This document shows positions 31,821 to 38,545 of a stretch of 38,545 nt of DNA, piece after piece. The stretch is from Prevotellaceae bacterium (lineage in GTDB: Bacteria; Bacteroidota; Bacteroidia; Bacteroidales; Paludibacteraceae), in assembly GCA_031261165.1 (NCBI GenBank), contig JAISJU010000219.1, forward strand, positions 1 through 38,545, in the 5' to 3' direction. A program made the position numbers and the translations under genes. Positions within the stretch are counted from its first letter, which is position 1. Each line of letters opens with the position of its first letter. The notes below the pieces were generated by a model, which was not told the DNA's origin, ran no database searches, and saw only the letters and a list, made by a program, of their open reading frames with translations.

Positions 31821-32657
31821 TCACATCGCATATCCATTAAAAATTTTCACACACTCCACCGCCTCTTTCACATCGTGAACGCGCAGAATTTTCGCGCCGT
31901 TCATCAACGCCATTGTATTGACAACGGTTGTCGCGTTCAGGCAGTCTTTCGGCTCGCATTGCAGGGTTTTCCACAACATTGTTTTGCGCGACATTCCCGC
32001 CAAAATCGGCAAGCCAAAGGTAGTGAATTTTTGCAAATTCCGCAGCAATTCAAAATTTTGTTCGGTCGTTTTTGCAAAACCAAAGCCCAAATCTACAATG
32101 ATACGATTGACATTCAAACGATTAAGTTCCGATATTTTTTTCTCAAAAAAATCAAAAACATCATTTGTTACATTATTATATATAAGGTTTTCGGCATTTT
32201 GCATCGTTTTGGGTGTTCCGCGTATGTGCATCAACACATAAATAACGTTTTTCAGCGAAGATATTGTGTCGAACATTTTTTCGCCGAAAGTGTCGCCCGA
32301 AATATCATTAATAATTTGCACACCGCAATCTTCCGCCAAACATTTGGCAATACCGGCGCGGAAAGTATCAACCGAAAAAACGGTATCGGGAAAATGTTTT
32401 TGTATCAACTCAATGGCAGGTTTTAGGCGGTCAAGTTCCTCTTTTTCCGAAATATCTGCCGCCGAAGGACGCGAAGAATAGCCCCCAATGTCGATAATTT
32501 CCGCCCCTTCTGTCAAAATTTGCTCGGCTCTTTTCAATATTTCCGCCTCTTTTGTGTATTTTCCGCCGTCAAAAAACGAGTCGGGCGTAACGTTCAGAAT
32601 GCCCATCACCAAAGGCTTTTCAAGCATTCTTTGAAATAAATTTTCGGTAGTCATCAT
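31821..32657 (-). CDS. folP: Dihydropteroate synthase
   Basis: FolP joins the pterin pyrophosphate and p-aminobenzoate in folate synthesis. The 278-residue enzyme shows LVMGILNVTPDSFFDGG, EIIDIGGYSSRPS, INDISGD, VDLGFGFAKTTEQNFELL, ILAGMSRKTML and a final RVHDVKEAVECV, which are the classical family blocks. The start at 32657 (or 32654, an adjacent ATG) was chosen because a TATCTTTG promoter box covers the longer frame start at 32690. It is the first gene of the unit. Its end runs into repeat-like sequence, and the last residues GYAM may come from the repeat edge. Confidence 0.94.
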   Translation of the reverse strand: MMTTENLFQRMLEKPLVMGILNVTPDSFFDGGKYTKEAEILKRAEQILTEGAEIIDIGGYSSRPSAADISEKEELDRLKPAIELIQKHFPDTVFSVDTFRAGIAKCLAEDCGVQIINDISGDTFGEKMFDTISSLKNVIYVLMHIRGTPKTMQNAENLIYNNVTNDVFDFFEKKISELNRLNVNRIIVDLGFGFAKTTEQNFELLRNLQKFTTFGLPILAGMSRKTMLWKTLQCEPKDCLNATTVVNTMALMNGAKILRVHDVKEAVECVKIFNGYAM

Positions 32658-32689
32658 TTTTCTGAAAAATTTTTCTGATTTTTTTTGCA

Positions 32690-32697
32690 CAAAGATA
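32690..32697 (-). promoter_or_regulatory. TAnnTTTG -7 box for the folP unit
   Basis: TATCTTTG on the minus strand lies 32 bases before the folP ATG at 32657. Confidence 0.62.
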
Positions 32698-32752
32698 AGA
32701 AAATTATTCTTACCTTTGAGCGGTTAAAAACAAGGCAAAATTTTTTTTGTGT

Positions 32753-32783
32753 TAATGCAATAATATTACAAATTATTGCGTTA
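32753..32783. promoter_or_regulatory. Palindrome overlapping the gldJ promoter
   Basis: TAATGCAATAAT (32753-32764) pairs with ATTATTGCGTTA (32772-32783) over 12 bases with one G-T pair, around a 7-base loop. Its right arm touches the first bases of the TATATTTG box. It has the position of an operator for a dimeric regulator; no regulator gene is close by. Confidence 0.6.
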
Positions 32784-32789
32784 TATTTG
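32782..32789 (+). promoter_or_regulatory. TAnnTTTG -7 box for gldJ
   Basis: TATATTTG lies 52 bases before the gldJ ATG. Confidence 0.62.
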
Positions 32790-32841
32790 TAACCTCAAAA
32801 TTGAAATATTTCTTGAAGTTTAATCTTATATCTAAATAGTT

Positions 32842-34407
32842 ATGAATAAAGCAGTTGCTAAATTTTCATTCGCTTTGATGTTGGCGTTATTGATGCTCTC
32901 TTGCGCCAAAAAACAGACAGCGGCAGACACTGGTTGGGCTTACAACGATAAGAAAACCGGTGGTTTTCAGGTTGTAACAGGCTATGTGCAAGACACACCG
33001 CCCAATATGGTATTTATCGAGGGTGGTACTTTCACAATGGGGCGTGTCGGCGAAGACATTCTCTATGATTGGAACAATGTACCGCGCCGCGTTACCGTTA
33101 GTTCGTTCTATATGGACGAAACCGAAATCAGCAACCTTATGTGGCGTGGATATGTTCATTGGATGAAAATGGTATTCGGTCAGGCAACTGATTTGGTTGA
33201 ACGCAGTTACCCAGACACCACTGTTTGGCGTGAAGAATTGGCTTACAACGAGCCTTATCTGCAATATTATTTCTCGCACGTGGCGTATCAGGACTATCCT
33301 GTGGTGGGTGTGAATTGGGAGCAGGCAATGGACTATTGCCAATGGCGCGGTGACCGTGTGAATGAACTTCGCCTTGTGAATGAAGGCATCATTCAGTTGC
33401 CCGACTTCGAGGCGTTGAAAAGTAATTTAGACGTGGTAGATATTGCTCAAAACCAAGTGTTTAATACCGATAAATACCAAATGAGCGGCGAATACCAACC
33501 TGCGGAAGGCAAACGCCCGATGAAAACGGTGTATGGCGAAAACCGCAAAACGAATATGAGCGATGGTATTATGTTCCCCAAATACCGCCTCCCAACTGAG
33601 GCTGAATGGGAATATGCCGCTTACGGTTTGATTACACAGGAAATCGAAGAAAACGTAGAAAACAAAAAATCCTATCCTTGGAGTGGCGACCAACTTCGCA
33701 GCGCGGAAAAAAACACGCGCGGTATGATGCAGGCGAACTTTGTTCGCGGTCGAGGCGATATGATGGGTATGGCAGGCAAACTGAATGACCGCGCCAACAT
33801 TACCGCACCGATACGTTCTTATCTGCCCAACGAATTTGGTTTGTACAATATGGCAGGCAACGTCAATGAATGGGTATTTGACGTGTATCGCCCGCTCAGC
33901 ACCGAAGAATCATCAGAATACAATCCTTTCAGAGGTAACGAATATGTATCGCCACTCGTAACCGAAACAACAGTAGAAAGCGGTAGCAAAGTACGTGTGC
34001 CGCAAATCGACAGTTTGGGGCGCGTTATATTCGTTATTGCAGCCGACAAGGAAAAAGAGCCTGCTTTGTACTCGAAACTTGACGTGCGCAACTACAAAGA
34101 CGGCGACTATCGCAGTCTGCAAGACAAAAATAAATGGCAAGTGGCAACAGACCCCGCTATTTCGACAGCCCAAATGTACGACCCTGTAGAAAATCCGGAA
34201 AGTCCTGACGCAGAAACATTGCTGCTCTCGAAATTGTCGAACACAACGCGCGTGTATAAAGGCGGCTCGTGGAAAGACCGCCCCTATTGGCTCAACCCCT
34301 CTACCCGCCGCTGGATAGACCAAAAAGAAAGACGTAACGACATCGGTTTCCGCTGTGCAATGAGCAAAGTAGGACCGGAAGCCGAAAACGATTTGAAACG
34401 CAGATAA
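32842..34407 (+). CDS. gldJ: GldJ-like lipoprotein with a sulfatase-modifying-factor domain
   Basis: The 521-residue protein has a lipoprotein-like signal with Cys21 (LLMLSCAKK), the GWAYNDKKTGGFQV start typical of GldJ, and a formylglycine-generating-enzyme-like domain: MVFIEGGTFTMGR, VTVSSFYMDETEIS, YPVVGVNWEQAMDYCQW, YRLPTEAEWEYAAYG, GLYNMAGNVNEWVFD and a C-terminal RRNDIGFRCAM. GldJ is a periplasmic lipoprotein needed for type IX secretion and gliding in Flavobacterium. Its relative GldK/PorK is the alternative, but that gene normally sits with gldL-M-N, which are absent here. A secreted protein with a T9SS sorting domain elsewhere in the window agrees with an active system. Confidence 0.82.
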   Translation: MNKAVAKFSFALMLALLMLSCAKKQTAADTGWAYNDKKTGGFQVVTGYVQDTPPNMVFIEGGTFTMGRVGEDILYDWNNVPRRVTVSSFYMDETEISNLMWRGYVHWMKMVFGQATDLVERSYPDTTVWREELAYNEPYLQYYFSHVAYQDYPVVGVNWEQAMDYCQWRGDRVNELRLVNEGIIQLPDFEALKSNLDVVDIAQNQVFNTDKYQMSGEYQPAEGKRPMKTVYGENRKTNMSDGIMFPKYRLPTEAEWEYAAYGLITQEIEENVENKKSYPWSGDQLRSAEKNTRGMMQANFVRGRGDMMGMAGKLNDRANITAPIRSYLPNEFGLYNMAGNVNEWVFDVYRPLSTEESSEYNPFRGNEYVSPLVTETTVESGSKVRVPQIDSLGRVIFVIAADKEKEPALYSKLDVRNYKDGDYRSLQDKNKWQVATDPAISTAQMYDPVENPESPDAETLLLSKLSNTTRVYKGGSWKDRPYWLNPSTRRWIDQKERRNDIGFRCAMSKVGPEAENDLKRR

Positions 34408-34434
34408 TTTTTTAATCATAGTTGGTTTGAAAGG

Positions 34435-34465
34435 TGGTGTCCCCCAAAGACACCATTTTTCTTTT
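34435..34465 (+). terminator. Rho-independent terminator after gldJ
   Basis: TGGTGTC and GACACCA form a 7-bp stem with a 7-base loop, followed by TTTTTCTTTT. Confidence 0.8.
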
Positions 34466-34513
34466 AAGATGAATTTTTTATAACAAAACAGAAATGTTTT
34501 AACAAAATAAACT

Positions 34514-34521
34514 TATCTTTG
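34514..34521 (+). promoter_or_regulatory. TAnnTTTG -7 box for the GT4 transferase gene
   Basis: TATCTTTG lies 26 bases before the ATG at 34548. Confidence 0.65.
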
Positions 34522-34547
34522 CAGGCTGAAATTAATTTTTTCAAGTA

Positions 34548-35699
34548 ATGATAAATATCGGGCATAACTTATTGGTGGATTCAGGAGTTGCATTAAGAGC
34601 ATATCCGTTTTTATTTATTCTGTTTTCGTTTATTATCGGACAAATTTTGATGCCGTACGTTCTTTCTATGGCAAAAAAGAAAAACCTGATAGTGAAACCC
34701 AACAGGAGAACTTCGCACAAAGGCGGTATTCCCAATATCGGCGGCATTAATATTTTCTCTTCATTTATTATTCCATACTTGCTTTTTTCCACCGGCAGTT
34801 GGGATTTTTACAACCGTATTATCATTGCGGGAATGTATATTATGCTGCTCATCGGCTTTTTCGATGATATGGTGGAACTTTCGGCAATGAAAAAACTGTT
34901 TGGCGAAGTAATTGTCGGCATCATCTTAATCGGTTTGGCAGGCAGACAACTCACTTCGCTGTCGGGATTTCTCGGCATACACGCAATACCGGTTTGGCTG
35001 AGTTATCTGTTCTCGCTCTTTGTTTTTCTATTGGTGGTCAATGCGTTAAATCTAATTGACGGCGTAGATGGCTTGGCATCGGGCTTGGGCATTTTGATAT
35101 GTTTGTTTTTCGGCATTTATTTCCAACTCGCGGGCGACACGCAACTGTCAATGATGGCTTATTCTTTAATCGGTGCGTTGCTTATCTTCTTTATTTACAA
35201 TGTATTTGGCAATAAATCCAAAATATTTATGGGCGACTCGGGCGCGTTGGTGCTGGGTTATGTGATTTATTTGTTTGTGGTGGAATTTTGCAAAATCAGC
35301 GAGGGCGGAGTGCCTAATGTACCGCCACACCTGTTAATGAGAGCGGCACCGGTGGTAGCCGTTTGTGCATTGGCAATACCGCTGATTGACGTGGTGCGCG
35401 TAATGGCAACCCGCATCAAGAAAGGAAAATCGCCCTTTGAGGCAGACCGAAACCACGTTCATCATTTGCTGCTAAGCACAGGACTGAAACACAAACAAGT
35501 AACTTTTATTTTATTGATTGTTCAGTTGATATTCATTATATTAGGATTATTAATTTGTAATATTGCCATTGAAGTTGCCGCTTTGATAGTGATTGTTTGC
35601 GCTACATTATTAACCATTGTGCTATGGCGGACAGTGGATAAAATTAATACGAGAAAAATCAATACCGATGAGAAACAAAATACAGGTCTTACAGAATGA
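34548..35699 (+). CDS. Undecaprenyl-phosphate sugar-1-phosphate transferase (WecA/TagO/MraY family)
   Basis: This 383-residue protein has about ten membrane helices. It should attach a sugar-1-phosphate (GlcNAc-type) to undecaprenyl phosphate to start an envelope polysaccharide. Motifs: KPNRRTSHKGGIPNIGGI, the Asp pair in GFFDDMVELS, NALNLIDGVDGLASGLG, FMGDSGALVLGYVI and HVHHLLLSTGLKHKQV, all typical of the WecA subgroup and not MraY. The 3' end overlaps pheS by 32 bases. It is not in a visible polysaccharide cluster, so it may be a housekeeping copy. Confidence 0.9.
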   Translation: MINIGHNLLVDSGVALRAYPFLFILFSFIIGQILMPYVLSMAKKKNLIVKPNRRTSHKGGIPNIGGINIFSSFIIPYLLFSTGSWDFYNRIIIAGMYIMLLIGFFDDMVELSAMKKLFGEVIVGIILIGLAGRQLTSLSGFLGIHAIPVWLSYLFSLFVFLLVVNALNLIDGVDGLASGLGILICLFFGIYFQLAGDTQLSMMAYSLIGALLIFFIYNVFGNKSKIFMGDSGALVLGYVIYLFVVEFCKISEGGVPNVPPHLLMRAAPVVAVCALAIPLIDVVRVMATRIKKGKSPFEADRNHVHHLLLSTGLKHKQVTFILLIVQLIFIILGLLICNIAIEVAALIVIVCATLLTIVLWRTVDKINTRKINTDEKQNTGLTE

Positions 35700-36693
35700 A
35701 ATTGCCAATTTCGCGGCAAAAAACCACGATGAATTGGAGGCTTTGCGCATCAAATATTTGAGCAAAAAAGGCGAAATAACCACTCTTTTCAACGATTTCA
35801 AAACCGTAGCAAACGAAGAAAAACGCGAAATCGGGCAGTTGCTCAACGAACTGAAAAACGCGGCGCAGGACAAAATCGCCGTGCTCAAAGAAGTGTTTGA
35901 CAGCGCACAAACGGCAACAGACAAAAGCGATTTGACACGCACCGCCGACCCCATTGCGCTCGGCACGCGGCACCCTATTTCCATTGTGCGCAACGAGATA
36001 ATCCGCATTTTTTCCAATCTCGGCTTTACCATTGCCGAAGGACCCGAAATTGAAGACGATTGGCACGTGTTTTCGGCACTCAACTTTGCACCCGAACACC
36101 CCGCCCGCGATATGCAGGATACGTTTTTCATTGAACAAAACCCCGATATTATACTGCGCTCGCACACCTCATCGGTGCAAACACGCACGATGCTGAACAC
36201 GCAACCGCCGATTCGGATTATTTGTCCGGGCAGGGTGTATCGCAACGAGGCGATTTCTTACCGCGCACACTGCTTTTTCCATCAGGTAGAGGCGTTGTAT
36301 GTGGCAAAAGATGTGTCTTTTGCCGATTTGAAACAGGTGTTGCTTTATTTTGCCAAAGAAATGTTTGGCGAGCAAACGCAAATCCGCCTGCGACCCTCGT
36401 ATTTCCCTTTTACCGAGCCGAGTGCGGAAATGGATATTTCGTGCAACCTCTGCGGCGGAAAGGGCTGTCCGTTTTGCAAACATACCGGTTGGGTGGAAAT
36501 TTTGGGTTGCGGAATGGTGCACCCCAATGTGCTGGACAACTGCGGCATTGACAGCAAAATTTATTCGGGTTACGCGCTTGGAATGGGCATAGAGCGCATC
36601 ACGAATTTGAAATTTCAGGTGAAAGACTTGCGAATGTTCTCGGAAAATGATGTTCGGTTTCTGCGGGAATTTGAGGGGGCGGTGAATGTGTGA
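35668..36693 (+). CDS. pheS: Phenylalanyl-tRNA synthetase alpha subunit
   Basis: The 341-residue protein charges tRNA-Phe as the alpha part of an alpha2-beta2 enzyme. It has the N-terminal coiled-coil arm (about residues 1-80), class II motifs (RSHTSSVQTRTM, GRVYRNEAISYRAHCFFHQVEALYV, GYALGMGIERI) and a Cys-rich insert CNLCGGKGCPFCKHTGWVEI that is common in Bacteroidota PheS. The start ATG at 35668 overlaps the preceding gene. pheT is not in the next positions. Confidence 0.95.
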   Translation: MRNKIQVLQNEIANFAAKNHDELEALRIKYLSKKGEITTLFNDFKTVANEEKREIGQLLNELKNAAQDKIAVLKEVFDSAQTATDKSDLTRTADPIALGTRHPISIVRNEIIRIFSNLGFTIAEGPEIEDDWHVFSALNFAPEHPARDMQDTFFIEQNPDIILRSHTSSVQTRTMLNTQPPIRIICPGRVYRNEAISYRAHCFFHQVEALYVAKDVSFADLKQVLLYFAKEMFGEQTQIRLRPSYFPFTEPSAEMDISCNLCGGKGCPFCKHTGWVEILGCGMVHPNVLDNCGIDSKIYSGYALGMGIERITNLKFQVKDLRMFSENDVRFLREFEGAVNV

Positions 36694-36736
36694 GAAAAAA
36701 ACACAATAATTATTTGCATTATTGAAATACTGTGTG

Positions 36737-36744
36737 TATTTTTG
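36737..36744 (+). promoter_or_regulatory. TAnnTTTG -7 box for the RelE/ParE-type operon
   Basis: TATTTTTG lies 16 bases before the antitoxin ATG at 36761. Confidence 0.65.
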
Positions 36745-36760
36745 CATTTCAAATAATAAA

Positions 36761-36940
36761 ATGATGAATGATGTAATGGACATAGATGTATGCGAAGAAA
36801 TTTATTCTTCGACACACACATTAGAACAAAATCTGCCGTATGCAGAACGTTTGTCTATTGAGCGTGGGTATAATGATTTCCTGCAAAACAGAGTTATTGC
36901 TCATACACAAGTACGAAAGCGTTATGAAAAATGGCTTTGA
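36761..36940 (+). CDS. Antitoxin-like small protein
   Basis: This 59-residue acidic protein (MMNDVMDIDVCEEIY) has a helical end rich in Glu, Arg and Tyr (ERLSIERGYNDFLQNRVI, TQVRKRYEKWL). It has no obvious DNA-binding fold. It overlaps the toxin start by 17 bases, in the usual antitoxin-first order, and has its own -7 box. A start at 36776 is possible. Function rests on position. Confidence 0.65.
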   Translation: MMNDVMDIDVCEEIYSSTHTLEQNLPYAERLSIERGYNDFLQNRVIAHTQVRKRYEKWL

Positions 36941-37232
36941 GATAGAATGGGCTTCTGATGCCGAACGAAATTTGAGTGCTATTTTTGATTATCTGGAAAG
37001 CAGATGGTCAGAGAGAGAAATTTCAAATTTTGCCGAATTATTGGAAACATATTTGCATACCATATCACAAAATCCCGCTACTTTTCCATATTACGACAGA
37101 AAAAAAAACATAAGACGTTGTGTGCTTTCACCGCAAACGACTATTTATTATAAAGAAATTACATTTGAGAATAGGGTTGTCATTATTGCCTTATTTAATA
37201 ATAGACAAAATCCCAAAACTTTGAGAATTTGA
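36924..37232 (+). CDS. RelE/ParE-family toxin
   Basis: The 102-residue product has the RelE/ParE superfamily features: EIEWASDAERNLSAIFDYL at the start, a helix pair up to ISQNPATFPYY, and the strands NIRRCVLSPQTTIYYKEI and RVVIIALFNNRQNPKTL near the end. It could be an mRNA interferase or a gyrase poison; this cannot be decided here. The ATG at 36924 overlaps the antitoxin gene; the longer frame from 36840 lacks family similarity. Structured RNA copy C points towards its 3' end on the other strand. Confidence 0.85.
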   Translation: MKNGFEIEWASDAERNLSAIFDYLESRWSEREISNFAELLETYLHTISQNPATFPYYDRKKNIRRCVLSPQTTIYYKEITFENRVVIIALFNNRQNPKTLRI

Positions 37233-37251
37233 AAATACATTTTATTTATTA

Positions 37252-37264
37252 GCGTTTTCAACGC
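37252..37264 (-). terminator. Small hairpin at the 3' end of RNA copy C
   Basis: On the minus strand GCGTT-GAA-AACGC forms a 5-bp stem with a 3-base loop, followed by an AT-rich stretch. It lies 8 bases after the RNA core and 20 bases from the toxin stop codon. A similar small GCGT hairpin follows copy B. Confidence 0.5.
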
Positions 37265-37272
37265 ATTTCTTG

Positions 37273-37392
37273 GCTCTTGGAACTTAGACAACTTCAATGC
37301 TACAAGAAGAAACATATTCGCAGCAATGCGGGTTATATCTTGTAGCAGGTAGTCTAAGACCTCAAGAGCAGATATAGTCCGATTTTTTATTT
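37273..37392 (-). ncRNA. Structured RNA, copy C of a three-member family
   Basis: Read on the minus strand: A-rich leader (AAATAAAAAATCGGA, 37378-37392); hairpin CGGA/UCUG; stem 1 GCUCUUG/CAAGAGC (37363-37369 with 37273-37279); bulged A and GGU facing UUC; stem 2 CUUAGAC/GUCUAAG; internal loop UACCU/AUUGAAGUU; stem 3 GCUACAAGA/UCUUGUAGC of 9 bp; and CC with hairpin CGCA-UUGC-UGCG. The stem next to that hairpin is not as clear as in A and B. It is divergent from the ABC gene and converges with the RelE/ParE-type gene. Promoter strength is unclear on this strand. I do not recognise the family. Confidence 0.8.
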
Positions 37393-37433
37393 GGTATTTT
37401 TACAATAAATTAAAAACAAATTCGTTTATATTG

Positions 37434-37441
37434 TATATTTG
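37434..37441 (+). promoter_or_regulatory. TAnnTTTG -7 box for the ABC transporter operon
   Basis: TATATTTG lies 23 bases before the ATG at 37465. Confidence 0.65.
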
Positions 37442-37464
37442 CAGTCTGAAAATAATCCGAAAGA

Positions 37465-38139
37465 ATGATAACCTTAAACAACATCAACAAAACCTATTAC
37501 ACGGAGGCAACCTCGCTACACGTGCTTAAAGGCATTGATTTAGAGATAGAACGCGGCGAGTACGTGTCCATTATGGGTACGTCCGGGTCGGGAAAATCTA
37601 CGCTGCTGAATATTCTCGGCATTTTGGATAACTACGATACGGGCGAGTATTTTCTTGACGGCAAACTGATAAAAAACCTCTCGGAGAAACAGGCGGCGCA
37701 GTATCGCAACGAGATGATTGGTTTCGTTTTTCAATCTTTTAATCTGATTAATTTTAAAAATGCGCTGGAAAATGTGGCGTTGCCGCTCTATTATAAAGGC
37801 ATCGGCAGAAAACGGCGCAACGAAATTGCGCTTGAATATCTCGACCGTATGGGACTGAAAGATTGGGCTACGCACTTGCCAAACGAACTGTCCGGCGGAC
37901 AGAAACAACGCGTTGCCATTGCGCGGGCGATGATTTCAAATCCGAAAATACTGCTGGCAGACGAGCCGACCGGTGCGCTCGACAGCAAAACGACCGAAGA
38001 AGTAATGCAGGTGCTGAAACAGTTGAACAACAGCGGCATTACCACCATAATAGTAACACACGAACAATCCGTAGCGGCGGAAACGCGGCGGGTTATTCAT
38101 ATAAAAGATGGATTGATTGAGAATATAGACACAAGATAA
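37465..38139 (+). CDS. ABC transporter ATP-binding protein (LolD/MacB type)
   Basis: The 224-residue ATPase has Walker A GTSGSGKST, the Q-loop FVFQSFNLI, signature LSGGQKQRVAIARAM and Walker B ILLADEPTGALDSK with the LolD/MacB-type GALD end and H-loop TTIIVTHE. It should power a permease of the MacB/FtsX fold, encoded 62 bases downstream, to export a peptide, lipid or lipoprotein. Substrate is not known. The final residues IDTR and the stop overlap a 14-bp repeat. Confidence 0.93.
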   Translation: MITLNNINKTYYTEATSLHVLKGIDLEIERGEYVSIMGTSGSGKSTLLNILGILDNYDTGEYFLDGKLIKNLSEKQAAQYRNEMIGFVFQSFNLINFKNALENVALPLYYKGIGRKRRNEIALEYLDRMGLKDWATHLPNELSGGQKQRVAIARAMISNPKILLADEPTGALDSKTTEEVMQVLKQLNNSGITTIIVTHEQSVAAETRRVIHIKDGLIENIDTR

Positions 38140-38167
38140 TAGACACAAGACAATAGACAGAAAGACA
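38126..38167 (+). repeat. 14-bp tandem repeats between the ABC genes
   Basis: TAGACACAAGA occurs at 38126 and 38140, and a changed third unit starts at 38154. The period is 14. The 11-base core is the exact reverse complement of the repeat between cdaA and murF (30896-30936). Confidence 0.88.
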
Positions 38168-38201
38168 AAAGACCTGTATTATTTAGACTAAAAAAAGCAT
38201 T

Positions 38202-38545
38202 ATGAACATTCTGCAAGAAATATTCGCCTCGCTGAAACACAACAAACTCCGCACTACGCTGACGGGGCTTGCGGTGGCGTGGGGGATTTTTATCTTTATC
38301 GTGCTGCTCGGCGCGGGGAATGGTTTGCGGAATGGAGTGATGAGTAATTTTAGCGGAGAAGTGGTCAATGCGGGCGATTTAATTGCAGGGCGAACAAGTA
38401 TGCCGTATAAAGGTTTGAAATCTAACAGGGAAATGAAATTTTCTCAAAAAGAATTGGAAATTTTGGAAAAACAACCTGAAACAGGCAAAATAAGCGGTGT
38501 AGTAATGACCGACCAAACGGTTTCTTATGGTAGTGAATACGGCTC
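38202..38545 (+). CDS. MacB/FtsX-type ABC permease, cut by the window end
   Basis: The first 114 codons are present. They show a MacB-type N-terminus (MNILQEIFASLKHNKLRTTL), the first membrane helix (LTGLAVAWGIFIFIVLLGAG) and the beginning of the periplasmic domain (GLRNGVMSNFSGEVVNAGD). It is the partner of the ATPase at 37465, 62 bases downstream of it. The gene continues past base 38545, so its full length and any second partner are not visible. Confidence 0.88.
   Translation, partial: MNILQEIFASLKHNKLRTTLTGLAVAWGIFIFIVLLGAGNGLRNGVMSNFSGEVVNAGDLIAGRTSMPYKGLKSNREMKFSQKELEILEKQPETGKISGVVMTDQTVSYGSEYG

Noticed and set aside
16617-37392. The three structured RNA copies as transposon-like (MITE) or integron attC hairpins
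   Set aside because: Stem sequences differ widely while pairing and loop motifs are kept; no target duplications, no GTTRRRY core sites and no transposase were seen.
1-38545. tRNA, rRNA, tmRNA or SRP RNA genes
   Set aside because: I found no cloverleaf or conserved rRNA/SRP words in the spacers on either strand.

Overview
The window looks like a chromosomal segment of a Bacteroidota bacterium, most likely Bacteroidales or a near relative. Supporting signs are: repeated TAnnTTTG -7 boxes upstream of genes with few Shine-Dalgarno sequences; a protein with a type IX secretion (T9SS) C-terminal sorting domain; a GldJ-like lipoprotein; a SusC-like TonB-dependent receptor; DUF4954 and DUF3256 proteins; PheS with the four-cysteine insert; and the folP-cdaA-murF neighbourhood. 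No rRNA, tRNA, CRISPR array, integrase or transposase was seen.

Layout. 0.2-3.2 kb (minus): a metal cassette of a Cys/His-rich small protein, a TonB-dependent receptor with a His-rich N-terminus, and a secreted HMA protein. 3.3-4.5 kb: divergent single-domain KpsF isomerase and a secreted protein with a TonB C-terminal domain. 4.5-16.6 kb (minus): an accessory region with a LytTR regulator, a trimeric-fibre-like protein, a T9SS cargo protein, a 1226-residue RHS protein with a variable C-terminus, an overlapping AT-rich immunity candidate, a beta-barrel protein and a second 1150-residue RHS shell protein. 17-25.1 kb (mainly plus): a small lipoprotein, lpxK, punA, kup (minus), hflX, then a lipid A modification pair (EptA-like phosphoethanolamine transferase and PAP2 phosphatase). 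25.2-28.7 kb: DUF4954, a coiled-coil membrane protein and a MazEF-like pair. 28.7-32.7 kb (minus): folP, cdaA, murF, DUF3256 and a thioredoxin-like gene. 32.8-38.5 kb (plus): gldJ, a wecA/tagO-type transferase, pheS, a RelE/ParE pair, and an ABC exporter cut by the window edge.

The most striking unexplained signal is a family of three structured non-coding RNAs (16617-16763 plus, 27891-28028 plus, 37273-37392 minus). They have little sequence identity in their stems but the same architecture, with compensatory base changes in the paired arms and shared unpaired motifs (A-rich leader, GAGGU bulge, ACCY/UUGAA internal loop, CC plus a small hairpin). I do not recognise the family. Two of the copies sit tail-to-tail with a toxin-antitoxin operon.

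Other notable structure: the eptA-PAP2 pair is flanked by a 63-bp duplication of the 3' end of hflX; palindromic repeats are inserted in frame in lpxK (two different types) and in the DUF4954 gene; ten perfect copies of a 7-bp repeat lie next to the start of cdaA and can fold into a long hairpin; and a 14-bp repeat occurs in opposite orientations in two intra-operon spacers.
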